The notes below the pieces were generated by a model. It saw only the letters and a list, made by a program, of their open reading frames with translations. It did not search any database and had not been told where the DNA came from. Source: Gammaproteobacteria bacterium (GTDB lineage Bacteria; Pseudomonadota; Gammaproteobacteria; HK1). From it: 9,488 nt of DNA. The position numbers and the translations under genes were made by a program. The stretch is taken from the NCBI GenBank assembly GCA_020444775.1, contig JAGRHX010000155.1, forward strand, positions 1-9,488, written 5' to 3'. Below, piece after piece: positions 1-6,857 of the stretch; position 1 is the stretch's first letter, and every line of letters starts with the position of its first letter.

Positions 1-308
1 ACCAGGTCCATCCCGCAGATCGGACAGGTGCCGAACTCGGTCGCGATGTAGTGAGGGTGCATCGGACAGGTCCAACGCTTGTCCGCGACGTCGGTGCCCT
101 CGGTACGGGCCAGGGCCTGCGGGAACAGCGCCGGGAAGATCCGTCCCATCGACACGGCGCCGGTATCGATGGGTTCGACAACGTCGAGTTCGAAGAGCCG
201 GGGTTGCGCCACCATCAGTACCGCGCCAACGGCGAGCGACGCAATCCGAACGACGCCTGCCGGACGCCGGCGCCCACGCATGCTGTCTGGATCATGCATT
301 GAATTCAT
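1..308 (-). CDS. Heavy-metal RND efflux periplasmic adaptor (CusB-like), N-terminal part, cut by left edge
   Basis: The visible 102 codons start with a short basic stretch (Arg-Gly-Arg-Arg-Arg near residues 11-15) and a hydrophobic segment (about residues 19-34), which reads as a signal peptide or membrane anchor. From residue 81 there is a heavy-metal-binding domain with the hallmark CPMHP and, after a 9-residue spacer, CPICGMDL (Cys81, Cys95, Cys98; Met83, His84 and Met100 are also potential ligands). In known families an exported N-terminus plus this domain is typical of membrane-fusion adaptors of Cu/Ag or Co/Zn/Cd RND pumps, which sit in the periplasm and join the inner-membrane pump to the outer-membrane channel. 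The adaptor body lies beyond the left edge. ATG 306-308 is the longest reasonable start; ATG 297-299 and 279-281 are alternatives, and none has a strong ribosome site. A P-type ATPase N-terminus is a less likely alternative because of the preceding export signal. Confidence 0.8.
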   Translation of the reverse strand, partial: MNSMHDPDSMRGRRRPAGVVRIASLAVGAVLMVAQPRLFELDVVEPIDTGAVSMGRIFPALFPQALARTEGTDVADKRWTCPMHPHYIATEFGTCPICGMDL

Positions 309-420
309 CCCACGAATACGCGGCCACCGCCGGCGCCTGCCGGGATGGGTCGTGTCAACGGTGATTGGTGCGAGTGGCCAGGGACACGGCGCCCCGGTGC
401 GGGTCAGCGGCGCATACAGG

Positions 421-440
421 CGACCGATGGCGACCGATGG
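421..440. repeat. Tandem decamer, two perfect copies
   Basis: The decamer cgaccgatgg occurs twice head to tail, followed by a degenerate third unit (cgagccgtgg, 441-450). It lies in the 199 bp gap (309-507) between the secreted Cys protein gene and the efflux adaptor gene. Nothing else in that gap looks like a gene. It may be a chance slippage product or part of the adaptor's upstream regulatory region. Confidence 0.5.
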
Positions 441-507
441 CGAGCCGTGGCTACCCGGGGGCCACGATCGGGCGAGCGTCAGGGCGTCGCCGAAGGCGGG
501 ATGAAAA

Positions 508-1086
508 TCAGATTCGCAGACGCGCAGAAGTGATGAGCAGTTGCCCCTGCTCGCGAGCCTGCACGTCCCATCGAGCACGCGGCGGCGCGCGTGCCTGGAT
601 CAGCGTCGGGAGCGCTGAGACGGGCAGTGCCGGACTGCTGTTCAGCGTGTGCTGGAAGTCGATCACCGGCACGGCCGGTAACAACCGCCGGTGCCATGGA
701 CGGTCCAAGGCGGCCTGTTGCTCGAGAGGGCAAGGGCAGGTCATCAGGGCGCGGCAATGCACGCATGACGAGTCGGCTTTCGTCAGATGGACCAGTCGGG
801 CGGGTGTCGCAGCGGGTCGCTGCGACACAGCAAGATTGGAATCGCTCGATGACCGTGGTTCAACGGTCTTCAACGACACCACTACGACTCGCGGCACGGA
901 CACCTGCCCGCTGTGCACGTCGGCGCCACCGGCGACCGGCGTCGTACGCTCGTGACAGGGCATCGCGCCGCTGGTGCCAGACAGCACGAGCAGCGCGCAC
1001 AGCGTCATCAGCGTGGCCTTGGTGCATGTCATCGCCGCCACCCGTCCCAGGCGGAGCAGCATGAAGACGCGCGCAACCGCGACCAT
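508..1086 (-). CDS. Secreted small protein with Cys cluster, upstream of metal-efflux adaptor
   Basis: I do not recognise the family with confidence. The 192-residue product has an export signal: a basic N-terminus, a hydrophobic run around residues 24-35 and a likely cleavage site after Ser-Gly-Ala at residue 41. The mature start contains Met-Pro-Cys-His (Cys44). A cluster follows in the middle, Cys108-x2-Cys111-x5-Cys117-x-Cys119, with nearby His110 and Met115. The C-terminal part is Pro/Arg rich. Small exported proteins rich in Cys/Met/His, such as the DUF2946 type, often precede copper or silver efflux genes. Here the next gene in the same direction is a heavy-metal adaptor 199 bp downstream, so a periplasmic metal-binding role is inferred from layout and residues only. 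ATG 1084-1086 is preferred because GGAAG lies 4 nt upstream. ATG 1062 and 1032 would still keep the signal peptide, while the reading frame extending to 1284 lacks support. Confidence 0.6.
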   Translation of the reverse strand: MVAVARVFMLLRLGRVAAMTCTKATLMTLCALLVLSGTSGAMPCHERTTPVAGGADVHSGQVSVPRVVVVSLKTVEPRSSSDSNLAVSQRPAATPARLVHLTKADSSCVHCRALMTCPCPLEQQAALDRPWHRRLLPAVPVIDFQHTLNSSPALPVSALPTLIQARAPPRARWDVQAREQGQLLITSARLRI

Positions 1087-1148
1087 GATGCTTCCAGTTC
1101 GGACTGGCGCGATGTTGCACGATCTCATGGCGGGGCGAATCGACAATC

Positions 1149-1175
1149 GAATTGGGACCATGGAATTGGGACCAT
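1149..1175. repeat. Tandem 13-mer upstream of the secreted Cys protein gene
   Basis: The 13-mer gaattgggaccat occurs at 1149-1161 and again at 1163-1175 (period 14), with a related stretch (cgaatcgggtgaccat) directly after. It lies 63 bp upstream of the preferred start of the minus-strand secreted protein gene, inside the 210 bp gap 1087-1296. Spaced copies here could be regulator-binding sites for the efflux locus. I cannot assign a regulator, and the layout does not match a CueR-type dyad that I can see. Confidence 0.5.
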
Positions 1176-1296
1176 CGAATCGGGTGACCATCAGCTCCAA
1201 TGGCTGGCGGATCCGGACGCTGCTTCTGCTCTGCCGGGTCTGATGACCGGAGCGGATGCTACCAGTGCTCCGCGGCGTCGTCATGAGATCCCGGTC

Positions 1297-1872
1297 TCAA
1301 ACGGTCAGACCACGCAGCACCCGGCGCAGCCGCTCGACCTGCTCGCGCGCGCCGGCGGCGAAGGGATGGATGGTCAGCACCCGCTCGAACGCATCGAGCG
1401 CGGCGCGCGGATCGTCGGTGTTGAGGAAGATCAGCCCGATACCCGATATCGCGCCGAAGTGACGAGGCTCCAGCGCCAGGGTCTGGCGCACGTCCGCCAT
1501 CGAGGCGTCCAGATCGCCTCGCAGGTAGTAGGCGGTCGCGCGCTTGTTCCAGCCTTCGGCGAAGCCAGGGGCGCGCTCGATGACCTGGGTGAAGTGCGCG
1601 ATGGCGGTATCCAGATCACCAACCGCCATGGCCATCTGACCGAGCTCCAGACGGCCATCCAGCTCAGCGTCACCACTGCTCAGCCAGATCCGCCAGATAT
1701 CGGCCTCGATGACATCGGCATCGAGCGCGTTGTCACTGCTCGCCAGACGCTTGAACAGCGCGTCCAGGCGCGGATCCTTCTGGTCGGCCGCGGCGGGCTC
1801 ACTGACCAGCCCGGCCGCCAGCCCGATGACCATCAGCAACCAGCCCAGACGATGTCGCAACAGTCGCTTCAT
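1297..1872 (-). CDS. Periplasmic tetratricopeptide-repeat protein
   Basis: This 191-residue protein opens with a classic signal peptide: a Lys/Arg-rich start, a hydrophobic core at residues 10-22 and Ala-Ala-Ala-Asp around residue 29 as the likely cleavage region. Three TPR units follow at roughly 73-103, 104-137 and 138-171, each with the alternating small/aromatic pattern and a Pro at the end (for example Asp-Leu-Asp-Thr-Ala-Ile-Ala-His-Phe, then Ala-Pro-Gly-Phe-Ala-Glu-Gly-Trp). TPR arrays bind partner proteins, so this is probably an exported scaffold; the partner is unknown. The start at 1870-1872 is favoured by GGAG 6 nt upstream and by placing the signal peptide at the N-terminus; the ATG at 1930-1932 would bury it. 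It lies 94 bp downstream of ppiC on the same strand and may be cotranscribed with it. Confidence 0.88.
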   Translation of the reverse strand: MKRLLRHRLGWLLMVIGLAAGLVSEPAAADQKDPRLDALFKRLASSDNALDADVIEADIWRIWLSSGDAELDGRLELGQMAMAVGDLDTAIAHFTQVIERAPGFAEGWNKRATAYYLRGDLDASMADVRQTLALEPRHFGAISGIGLIFLNTDDPRAALDAFERVLTIHPFAAGAREQVERLRRVLRGLTV

Positions 1873-1966
1873 GACCTGCTCCAATCGCCGTGGCGCGCCC
1901 GGTGTCGGCCGTGATCGACCCGCCGGTGGCAAGGGGATACGGCGGCCGACAGCCTGACCGTGCGCG

Positions 1967-2248
1967 TCAGTCGCTGCGCTCGGTGATCTCTACCAGATGG
2001 TAGCCGAACTGGGTCTGCACCGGTCCGTGGACCACGCCCACCGGCTCGTTGAACACCACCTGATCGAACTCCTTGACCATCTGCCCTGGACCGAACTGGC
2101 CGAGATCGCCGCCCTGGCGCCCGGACGGACACTGCGAGTGCTCGGCAGCGACCGCGGCGAAATCCGCGCCGTTCTCGATCTGCTGCTTGAGGTCCTGACA
2201 GGCCTGCTCGGATTCGACCAGGATGTGACGTGCGCGTGCTCGTGCCAT
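1967..2248 (-). CDS. ppiC: Peptidyl-prolyl cis-trans isomerase C (parvulin, PpiC type)
   Basis: The 93-residue product consists of a single parvulin domain with no signal peptide, so it should act in the cytoplasm, catalysing cis-trans isomerisation of peptide bonds before proline. Length and sequence pattern match Escherichia coli PpiC (parvulin 10). The residues expected around the active site are present: His8 in RHILV, Cys40 in the CPSG motif, Met57, Phe61 and the closing FGYH with His84. The Gly-Gly-Asp-Leu-Gly motif at 46-50 is also typical. ATG 2246-2248 is chosen because GGAG lies 6 nt upstream and the family length fits exactly; an in-frame ATG six codons earlier (2264-2266) lacks a ribosome site. 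The gene lies 121 bp after the dehydrogenase gene and 94 bp before the TPR gene, all on the minus strand. Confidence 0.95.
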   Translation of the reverse strand: MARARARHILVESEQACQDLKQQIENGADFAAVAAEHSQCPSGRQGGDLGQFGPGQMVKEFDQVVFNEPVGVVHGPVQTQFGYHLVEITERSD

Positions 2249-2369
2249 GTTGTTCTCCGCATGCAAAAGGAACGTTCACCGGGCTCACCGGCAGTGCACA
2301 CCTTACCGCAACCCGCCGCTCACGTGGCGCGCCATAGACCGGCCCGCTGGCCCGATTCAGCGTTACGAC

Positions 2370-3488
2370 TCACAGGTCCAGGTCGACGCCAAGGTCGACA
2401 CCCAGACCGGCGGCGGTGGTGGCGAGCTGCTGCAGGGTCTCGGCGTTCAAGGGGATGCCCTGGCGCGCGTAACGGTGCGCGGTCTCGGCCTCCAGCTCGC
2501 CTGCGCTCCAGATGCGGTCCACCCCCGGTGCACGACCGGATTGGTGCACCTGATCGATGACCGCGTCCATCTCACGCCGGAATCCGTCAAGGTCCACCAA
2601 CGCGCTGATGTTCAGCGCCATCACGAAGTGGCCGTCACGACCGGCCACGGGCCCATCGTCCAGGTTGCCCAGCGCGGTGCCGTAACCGGCACCGGAGAGC
2701 AGGGTCGACAGCACCCCCATGGCCATCGCCAGATTCACACCCTTGTAATCCCCGATCGGCCTGAGCAATCCATCCAAGGCAGCGCCGGCATCAGTGGTCG
2801 GCTGACCGTTTCGATCCAATGCCCAGCCAGGGACCAGCGGCTCACCCTTCTGGTGATAGACCACGACCTTGCCGCGCGCACAGGCCGCGAACGCCGAATC
2901 CATGATGAAGTGCGGTCGGTCACCGGCGGGTATGCCGATCGCCAGCGGATTCATGCCGACGATCCGGTCAGTGCCGCCCCAGGGGGCCATGGTCGGCAGG
3001 GCATTGGTCGAGGCGAAGCCGATCATGCCGGCCGCCACGGCCTTCTCGACGTACCAGAACAGACCGCCGCAGTGGTTCGAGTTACCCACCGCGACGAAGG
3101 CCATGCCGACTTCCCGGGCACGTTCGATGGCGCGCTGCATCGCGAAATCGCAGCCAATCTGTCCCATGCCGTTGTCTGCATCGACCAGCAGCATGGCGCC
3201 GGCATCCCGGCTGACACGCGGCACCGCGCGCGGATTGACGCCACCTCGAACCCCGGCGATCGCCGAGCGCGCCGCCGACTCGGGTGGTGACAGCCGACCA
3301 ACGTAGTCGGGCACCCGCATCACGCCGTGCGAGTGGATACCACGCAGATCGGCCGCGGTCAGGGTGCTGGCCAACAGACGTGCGTCTGACCCACTCATGT
3401 CGCAGGCTTCGAAGACCCGCGACACCGCTTGCGTCAATCGCTCGTGCTCGACGCGCCGCTCACGTTCCGCGCCCGGATATCCAGCCAT
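2370..3488 (-). CDS. Ldh_2-family NAD(P)-dependent malate/L-lactate-type dehydrogenase
   Basis: This 372-residue protein belongs to the Ldh_2 family (malate, L-sulfolactate, ureidoglycolate and 2,3-diketo-L-gulonate dehydrogenases), cytoplasmic enzymes that interconvert 2-hydroxyacids and 2-oxoacids with NAD(P). Visible family signatures are GIHSHGVMRVP at 50-60 (the conserved His is in SHGV, His54), GNSNHCGG at 135-142, GMNPLAIGIP at 178-187 in the nucleotide-binding region, and GDYKGVNLA near 247-254. Length is near the upper end for the family. The substrate cannot be read from sequence. The start is well supported: GAGG lies 7 nt upstream of ATG 3486-3488. The extreme C-terminus is a short repeat (Leu-Gly-Val-Asp-Leu-Gly-Val-Asp-Leu). 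The CBS gene lies 69 bp upstream and ppiC 121 bp downstream, all in one direction, so an operon is possible but no pathway links them. Confidence 0.92.
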   Translation of the reverse strand: MAGYPGAERERRVEHERLTQAVSRVFEACDMSGSDARLLASTLTAADLRGIHSHGVMRVPDYVGRLSPPESAARSAIAGVRGGVNPRAVPRVSRDAGAMLLVDADNGMGQIGCDFAMQRAIERAREVGMAFVAVGNSNHCGGLFWYVEKAVAAGMIGFASTNALPTMAPWGGTDRIVGMNPLAIGIPAGDRPHFIMDSAFAACARGKVVVYHQKGEPLVPGWALDRNGQPTTDAGAALDGLLRPIGDYKGVNLAMAMGVLSTLLSGAGYGTALGNLDDGPVAGRDGHFVMALNISALVDLDGFRREMDAVIDQVHQSGRAPGVDRIWSAGELEAETAHRYARQGIPLNAETLQQLATTAAGLGVDLGVDLDL

Positions 3489-3557
3489 GCCATCGCCTCT
3501 ACACCGCCCACCTGGGCCGATGATACCCGTCCGGGATGTACGTGCAGAGCGGTAAGT

Positions 3558-3995
3558 TCAGGCGATCTCACCCTGGATGTATTGCTCGAGCTGCTCGATC
3601 ACGAACTTCTGGCCGGAGATCACCGCCTTGACCAGGTCGCCGACCGATACCAGCCCGATCAGCCGTTCGTCCTCGACCACCGGCAGATGTCGGAAACGGC
3701 GCAGGGTCATCAACTCCATGCAGTCGGTGACCCGCTCGTTCTGCGCCACGCAGACCACCTCGGTGGTCATGATCTCGCGCACTGCCGTGCTCTTCGAGGA
3801 GCGGTCCTGCAACACCACCTTGCGGGCATAGTCCCGCTCCGTGACGATGCCGACCAGCCGGTCGCCCTGCACTACCGGCAGCGCCCCGATACCGCAGTCG
3901 GCCATCAGCTTGATCGCCTCGTACACGGTGGCATCGGGCCCGATGGTATGGACTGCCCGGCCCTTGACGTCCAAGACGCGTCGGATCGTATCCAT
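3558..3995 (-). CDS. Stand-alone tandem CBS-domain protein
   Basis: The 145-residue protein is essentially one Bateman module: CBS1 at about 8-62, with GIVTERD at 49-55, and CBS2 at about 74-130, with GLVSVGD at 114-120. CBS pairs bind adenine nucleotides such as AMP, ATP or S-adenosylmethionine and act as energy or ligand sensors; a stand-alone pair usually regulates a partner protein. No transmembrane segment or catalytic domain is present. ATG 3993-3995 is preferred because a strong GGAGGGAG site lies 6 nt upstream and the CBS fold begins directly; the same frame is open to 4271 but that extension is Arg/Ser/Pro rich and unlike CBS proteins. It is transcribed away from the HerA-like ATPase gene across a 292 bp shared upstream region, and it is the likely first gene of the leftward cluster. 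Confidence 0.92.
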   Translation of the reverse strand: MDTIRRVLDVKGRAVHTIGPDATVYEAIKLMADCGIGALPVVQGDRLVGIVTERDYARKVVLQDRSSKSTAVREIMTTEVVCVAQNERVTDCMELMTLRRFRHLPVVEDERLIGLVSVGDLVKAVISGQKFVIEQLEQYIQGEIA

Positions 3996-4089
3996 GGTCG
4001 ACTCCCTCCCTACAGCGATGACGCCGACACAGCGGCGATTCCCGGTGAAATGGAGCTCGATGAACCGTGGCCACCCTGATGAAACGGTT

Positions 4090-4099
4090 ACCGATCGGT
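4090..4099. promoter_or_regulatory. Small palindrome in the divergent CBS/ATPase upstream region
   Basis: accgatcggt is a perfect 10-bp palindrome in the 292 bp intergenic region 3996-4287 between two divergent genes. The stretch around it (about 4075-4125) is the most AT-rich part of the gap and is where promoters for one or both genes would be expected. I could not identify a convincing -35/-10 pair, so the operator role is only a possibility. Confidence 0.25.
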
Positions 4100-4164
4100 C
4101 ATCTGATATGAAGCATAGCCGCATCGCGGCGGATCGGCAGGCCCAGGTCCGTGCTGATCCGCCA

Positions 4165-4185
4165 TCTGGCAGCCGTCTGGCAGCC
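4165..4185. repeat. Direct repeat of tctggcagcc in the divergent upstream region
   Basis: The 10-mer tctggcagcc occurs at 4165-4174 and 4176-4185, a period of 11 bp (one helical turn), and a weaker partial copy (gacagcca) follows at 4193-4200. It sits about 100 bp upstream of the ATPase start and 170 bp upstream of the CBS start. A spacing of one turn is compatible with a regulator binding one face of the helix, but chance duplication is not excluded. Confidence 0.4.
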
Positions 4186-4287
4186 ACATGTTGACAGCCA
4201 CGAGGGGGCCTGCGAGAAGGACCCGCGGAGGCGGCGTCGCTACGCGGCGGCGTGACGGCTGCGACACTCACCGGACGACGGACGACG

Positions 4288-6690
4288 ATGGAAGACTTCG
4301 AGAAGCTGGGCGCGTTCTACCTCGGTCGCACGGTCGATGACCACAGCGGCAAGACCAGCGAGGACCTGTTGCTGTACGACAGCAAGGACCTCACCACGCA
4401 TGCCGTAATCATCGGCATGACCGGCAGCGGCAAGACCGGTCTGGGAATCGGCCTCATCGAGGAGGCGGCCATCGACAGCATCCCGGTGATCGCCATCGAC
4501 CCGAAGGGTGACCTGGGCAACCTGCTGCTGACCTTCCCCGACTTCTCCGCGGACGATTTCGAGCCCTGGGTCGATGCTCGCGAAGCGGCGGAGCACGGTC
4601 ATTCGCCCCGCGAGCACGCGCGCGATCGGGCCGCCGCCTGGCAGAAGGGCCTGGCCGAATGGGGTCAGAGCGGTGCGCGCATCCGCAAGCTGCGCGATAC
4701 CGCGGAGCTTGCCATCTACACCCCCGGCAGCAGCGCCGGTCTGCCAATCAGCGTGCTGCGCCGCTTCGACGCCCCCTCGGCGGCATCACTCGAGGATGCC
4801 GACCTGTATCACGAGCGGCTGCAAGCCACCGCCAGCGGCCTGCTCGCGCTACTGGGCATGGACGCCGATCCGCTCACCAGTCGCGAACACATCCTGCTCG
4901 CCAACCTGTTCGACAACGCCTGGCGCGAAGGTCGTGGTCTGGACCTGGCAACGCTGATAGGCGCCATCCAGCAACCACCGATCGATCGTATCGGTGTCAT
5001 GGATCTCGAAGCCTTCTATCCAGCCCGCGAGCGCTTCGGCCTGGCCATGAAGCTCAACAGCCTGCTCGCCGCGCCTGGCTTCGCGGCCTGGATGGAGGGT
5101 GAACCCCTGGACGCCGCGCGGCTGCTGTACACGCCGCAGGGCAAGCCGCGCGTCAGCGTCCTCAGCATCGCGCATCTGGACGACAACGAGCGGATGTTCT
5201 TCGTCTGCATGCTGCTGAACGCGCTGATCGGCTGGATGCGCACCCAGCCCGGCACCGGCAGCCTGCGCGCGCTGCTGTACATGGACGAGATACTCGGCTA
5301 CATGCCGCCGGTCGCCAACCCGCCGTCAAAGCCATTGCTGCTGAGCCTGCTCAAGCAGGCGCGCGCCTACGGCCTTGGACTCGCGCTGTCGACCCAGAAC
5401 CCGGTGGATCTGGACTACAAGGGTCTGTCGAACACCGGCACCTGGTTCATCGGCCGTCTGCAGACCGAACGTGACATGGCCCGCGTGATGGAGGGACTGG
5501 AAGGCGCCGCCGGGGATGGCTTCGACCGCGAACGGATACGAAGAACCATCGCGGGTCTTGGCAAGCGCCGCTTCCTGCTCCACAACGTGCACGAGGACGC
5601 CCCGGTGGTGTTCGACACGCGCTGGGTGATGTCCTACCTGGCCGGCCCGATGACTCGCGAACAGATCCGCGGGCTGATGGCGGGCCGTCGCGAACAGCCG
5701 GGCAATGCCGACCAGCTCGACGAAGCGCGGTCGGTCGAGTTGCGAGGTGACCAGAGCACCGGACCACCCGCGCTGGCGGCGGACATCGAGCAGTTCTTCC
5801 TGCCGATCACCGCTGCAGCGTCGACCCCGGTGCATTATCGACCGACACTCATGGCCGCGGCGGACCTGTTCTACACGAGCAGCAGATACGGTATCGAATC
5901 GGAACGCAGATGGGTGCTGCTGGCGGAGCCCGGCGACGGTGTCGTGAGCATCGATTGGGATCAGGCCGAGCAGATCGATCTCGATATCGAGTCCTTACAG
6001 ACCTCGCCGGAGCCCGACTGCTTGTACGCCGATTGCCCGGCCGTCCTGACCCGTTCGAGCAACTACCGTAAATGGCAGAGCGCACTGAAGCGCTGGCTGC
6101 GTCAGAGCTGCCCATTGACGCTGCATCAGAGCACGACGTTCAAGCTCCACTCGGTGCTCGGCGAGAGCGAGGGTGAATTCCGCGTACGGCTGCAACAGCA
6201 CGCCTCGGAACAGCGTGACCAGGTCGTGGCGCGTCTGCGTCAGCGTTACGCGCAGAAGACCAACACCCTGGAGGAGCGACTGCGACGCGCCGAGCAGACG
6301 CTGGAACGCGAACGCGAACAGTCACGCGCCAGGCAGATCGACGTCGCCATCTCCTTTGGCGGCGCCATCCTCGGCGCGGTGCTGGGTCGCAAGCGGCGTA
6401 GCGCCTTCGGCAGCGCCTTGCGTGGCGTCGGCCGCGCGGGCAAGGAAGTCGGCGACGTCGGTCGCGCGAAGGAGACCGTGGAGGCTGTTCGCCAGGACCT
6501 GCACGCCTTGCAGCGTGCCTTCGAGGCGGAGGTGGATGCCATCGAACCCTTCGACGCACAGGCCGAGGTCCTGAATCCGCTCAACGTGCGCGCCAGAGCC
6601 AGCGACATCCACCTCATCAAGCTGGCGCTGTTGTGGCAACCCTTCGTGGCCGATGAGCGTGGTCGGCTACAGCCGGCCTGGGAGGACTGA
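4288..6690 (+). CDS. HerA/DUF87-type ATPase with C-terminal coiled coil
   Basis: This 800-residue cytoplasmic P-loop ATPase belongs to the HerA/FtsK-like group. Walker A is GMTGSGKT at 43-50, followed by the family stretch IDPKGDLGNLL at 70-80. Walker B is LLYMDE at 329-334, and STQNP at 368-372 is the polar sensor segment. The family motif GLSNTGTWFIGRLQTERD at 379-396 carries candidate Arg fingers. Relatives of this full-length type are widespread and annotated only as ATP-binding or helicase HerA-domain proteins; HerA-like enzymes form hexameric rings that translocate on DNA. After about residue 600 the architecture changes: a charged coiled coil (about 628-684), a Gly-rich hydrophobic patch (about 685-700), then a second helical region (about 720-760). 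ATG 4288 matches the usual start of relatives; GTG 4252 is an in-frame alternative. The ribosome site is weak (GGA, spacing 5). No nuclease partner of the HerA-NurA kind is adjacent. Confidence 0.9.
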   Translation: MEDFEKLGAFYLGRTVDDHSGKTSEDLLLYDSKDLTTHAVIIGMTGSGKTGLGIGLIEEAAIDSIPVIAIDPKGDLGNLLLTFPDFSADDFEPWVDAREAAEHGHSPREHARDRAAAWQKGLAEWGQSGARIRKLRDTAELAIYTPGSSAGLPISVLRRFDAPSAASLEDADLYHERLQATASGLLALLGMDADPLTSREHILLANLFDNAWREGRGLDLATLIGAIQQPPIDRIGVMDLEAFYPARERFGLAMKLNSLLAAPGFAAWMEGEPLDAARLLYTPQGKPRVSVLSIAHLDDNERMFFVCMLLNALIGWMRTQPGTGSLRALLYMDEILGYMPPVANPPSKPLLLSLLKQARAYGLGLALSTQNPVDLDYKGLSNTGTWFIGRLQTERDMARVMEGLEGAAGDGFDRERIRRTIAGLGKRRFLLHNVHEDAPVVFDTRWVMSYLAGPMTREQIRGLMAGRREQPGNADQLDEARSVELRGDQSTGPPALAADIEQFFLPITAAASTPVHYRPTLMAAADLFYTSSRYGIESERRWVLLAEPGDGVVSIDWDQAEQIDLDIESLQTSPEPDCLYADCPAVLTRSSNYRKWQSALKRWLRQSCPLTLHQSTTFKLHSVLGESEGEFRVRLQQHASEQRDQVVARLRQRYAQKTNTLEERLRRAEQTLEREREQSRARQIDVAISFGGAILGAVLGRKRRSAFGSALRGVGRAGKEVGDVGRAKETVEAVRQDLHALQRAFEAEVDAIEPFDAQAEVLNPLNVRARASDIHLIKLALLWQPFVADERGRLQPAWED

Positions 6691-6842
6691 CCACACCACC
6701 CGGTTCGGCAAGCGCAACGGCCGCGCCCGACTTGCGCCGGCACGGGTGCTGACGGAGGATGAAAATCGAGCGCAACTGGTGCCGGCTGGCGCTACGAGCG
6801 GACAAGATTCAAAGAGTTATTGCATCGTCACAGCGGCGATGC

Positions 6843-6848
6843 AGGAGG
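6843..6848 (+). promoter_or_regulatory. Strong ribosome binding site setting the Slp-family start
   Basis: aggagg lies 9 nt before ATG 6858-6860. It decides the start over the in-frame ATG at 6759-6761, whose purine run abuts the ATG with no spacing. The 167 bp between the ATPase stop and this start (6691-6857) holds no other gene. An AT-rich patch at about 6800-6825 could host a promoter, but no clear hexamers are seen. Confidence 0.75.
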
Positions 6849-6857
6849 GGGACTGCG

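Noticed and set aside
446..466. Hairpin cgtggc / gccacg in the gap before the efflux adaptor
   Set aside because: Only 6 bp of stem and no U-run on either strand; too weak for a terminator call.
913..1914. Long plus-strand open frame (333 codons) opposite the TPR and secreted protein genes
   Set aside because: The translation is rich in Arg, His, Gln and Asp without family motifs, and the opposite strand has a clear TPR protein with signal peptide and ribosome site. It is a shadow frame of high-GC DNA.
1903..1951. Inverted repeat tgtcggccg / cggccgaca between ppiC and the TPR gene
   Set aside because: The 9-bp arms are separated by 31 nt and there is no T-tract, so neither a terminator nor an operator is convincing in such GC-rich DNA.
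2247..3290. Long plus-strand open frame (347 codons) opposite the dehydrogenase gene
   Set aside because: It lies antisense to an unmistakable Ldh_2 gene and its translation shows no recognisable domain.
4191..4219. ttgaca as a possible -35 element for the ATPase gene
   Set aside because: No acceptable -10 hexamer exists at 16-18 bp spacing; the downstream sequence is GC-rich (cgagggggcctgcgagaag).
3996..4271. N-terminal extension of the CBS protein to 4271
   Set aside because: The extra 92 residues are low-complexity Arg/Ser/Pro sequence, and a strong ribosome site lies just before the internal ATG at 3995.
6736..6786. gccggcac / gtgccggc inverted repeat after the ATPase stop
   Set aside because: A 35-nt loop and no T-tract; chance pairing is likely at this GC content.
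6759..6857. Upstream ATG adding 33 residues to the Slp-family protein
   Set aside because: It would place a charged, Cys-containing stretch before the signal peptide, and its purine run abuts the ATG; the start at 6858 has an aggagg at normal spacing.
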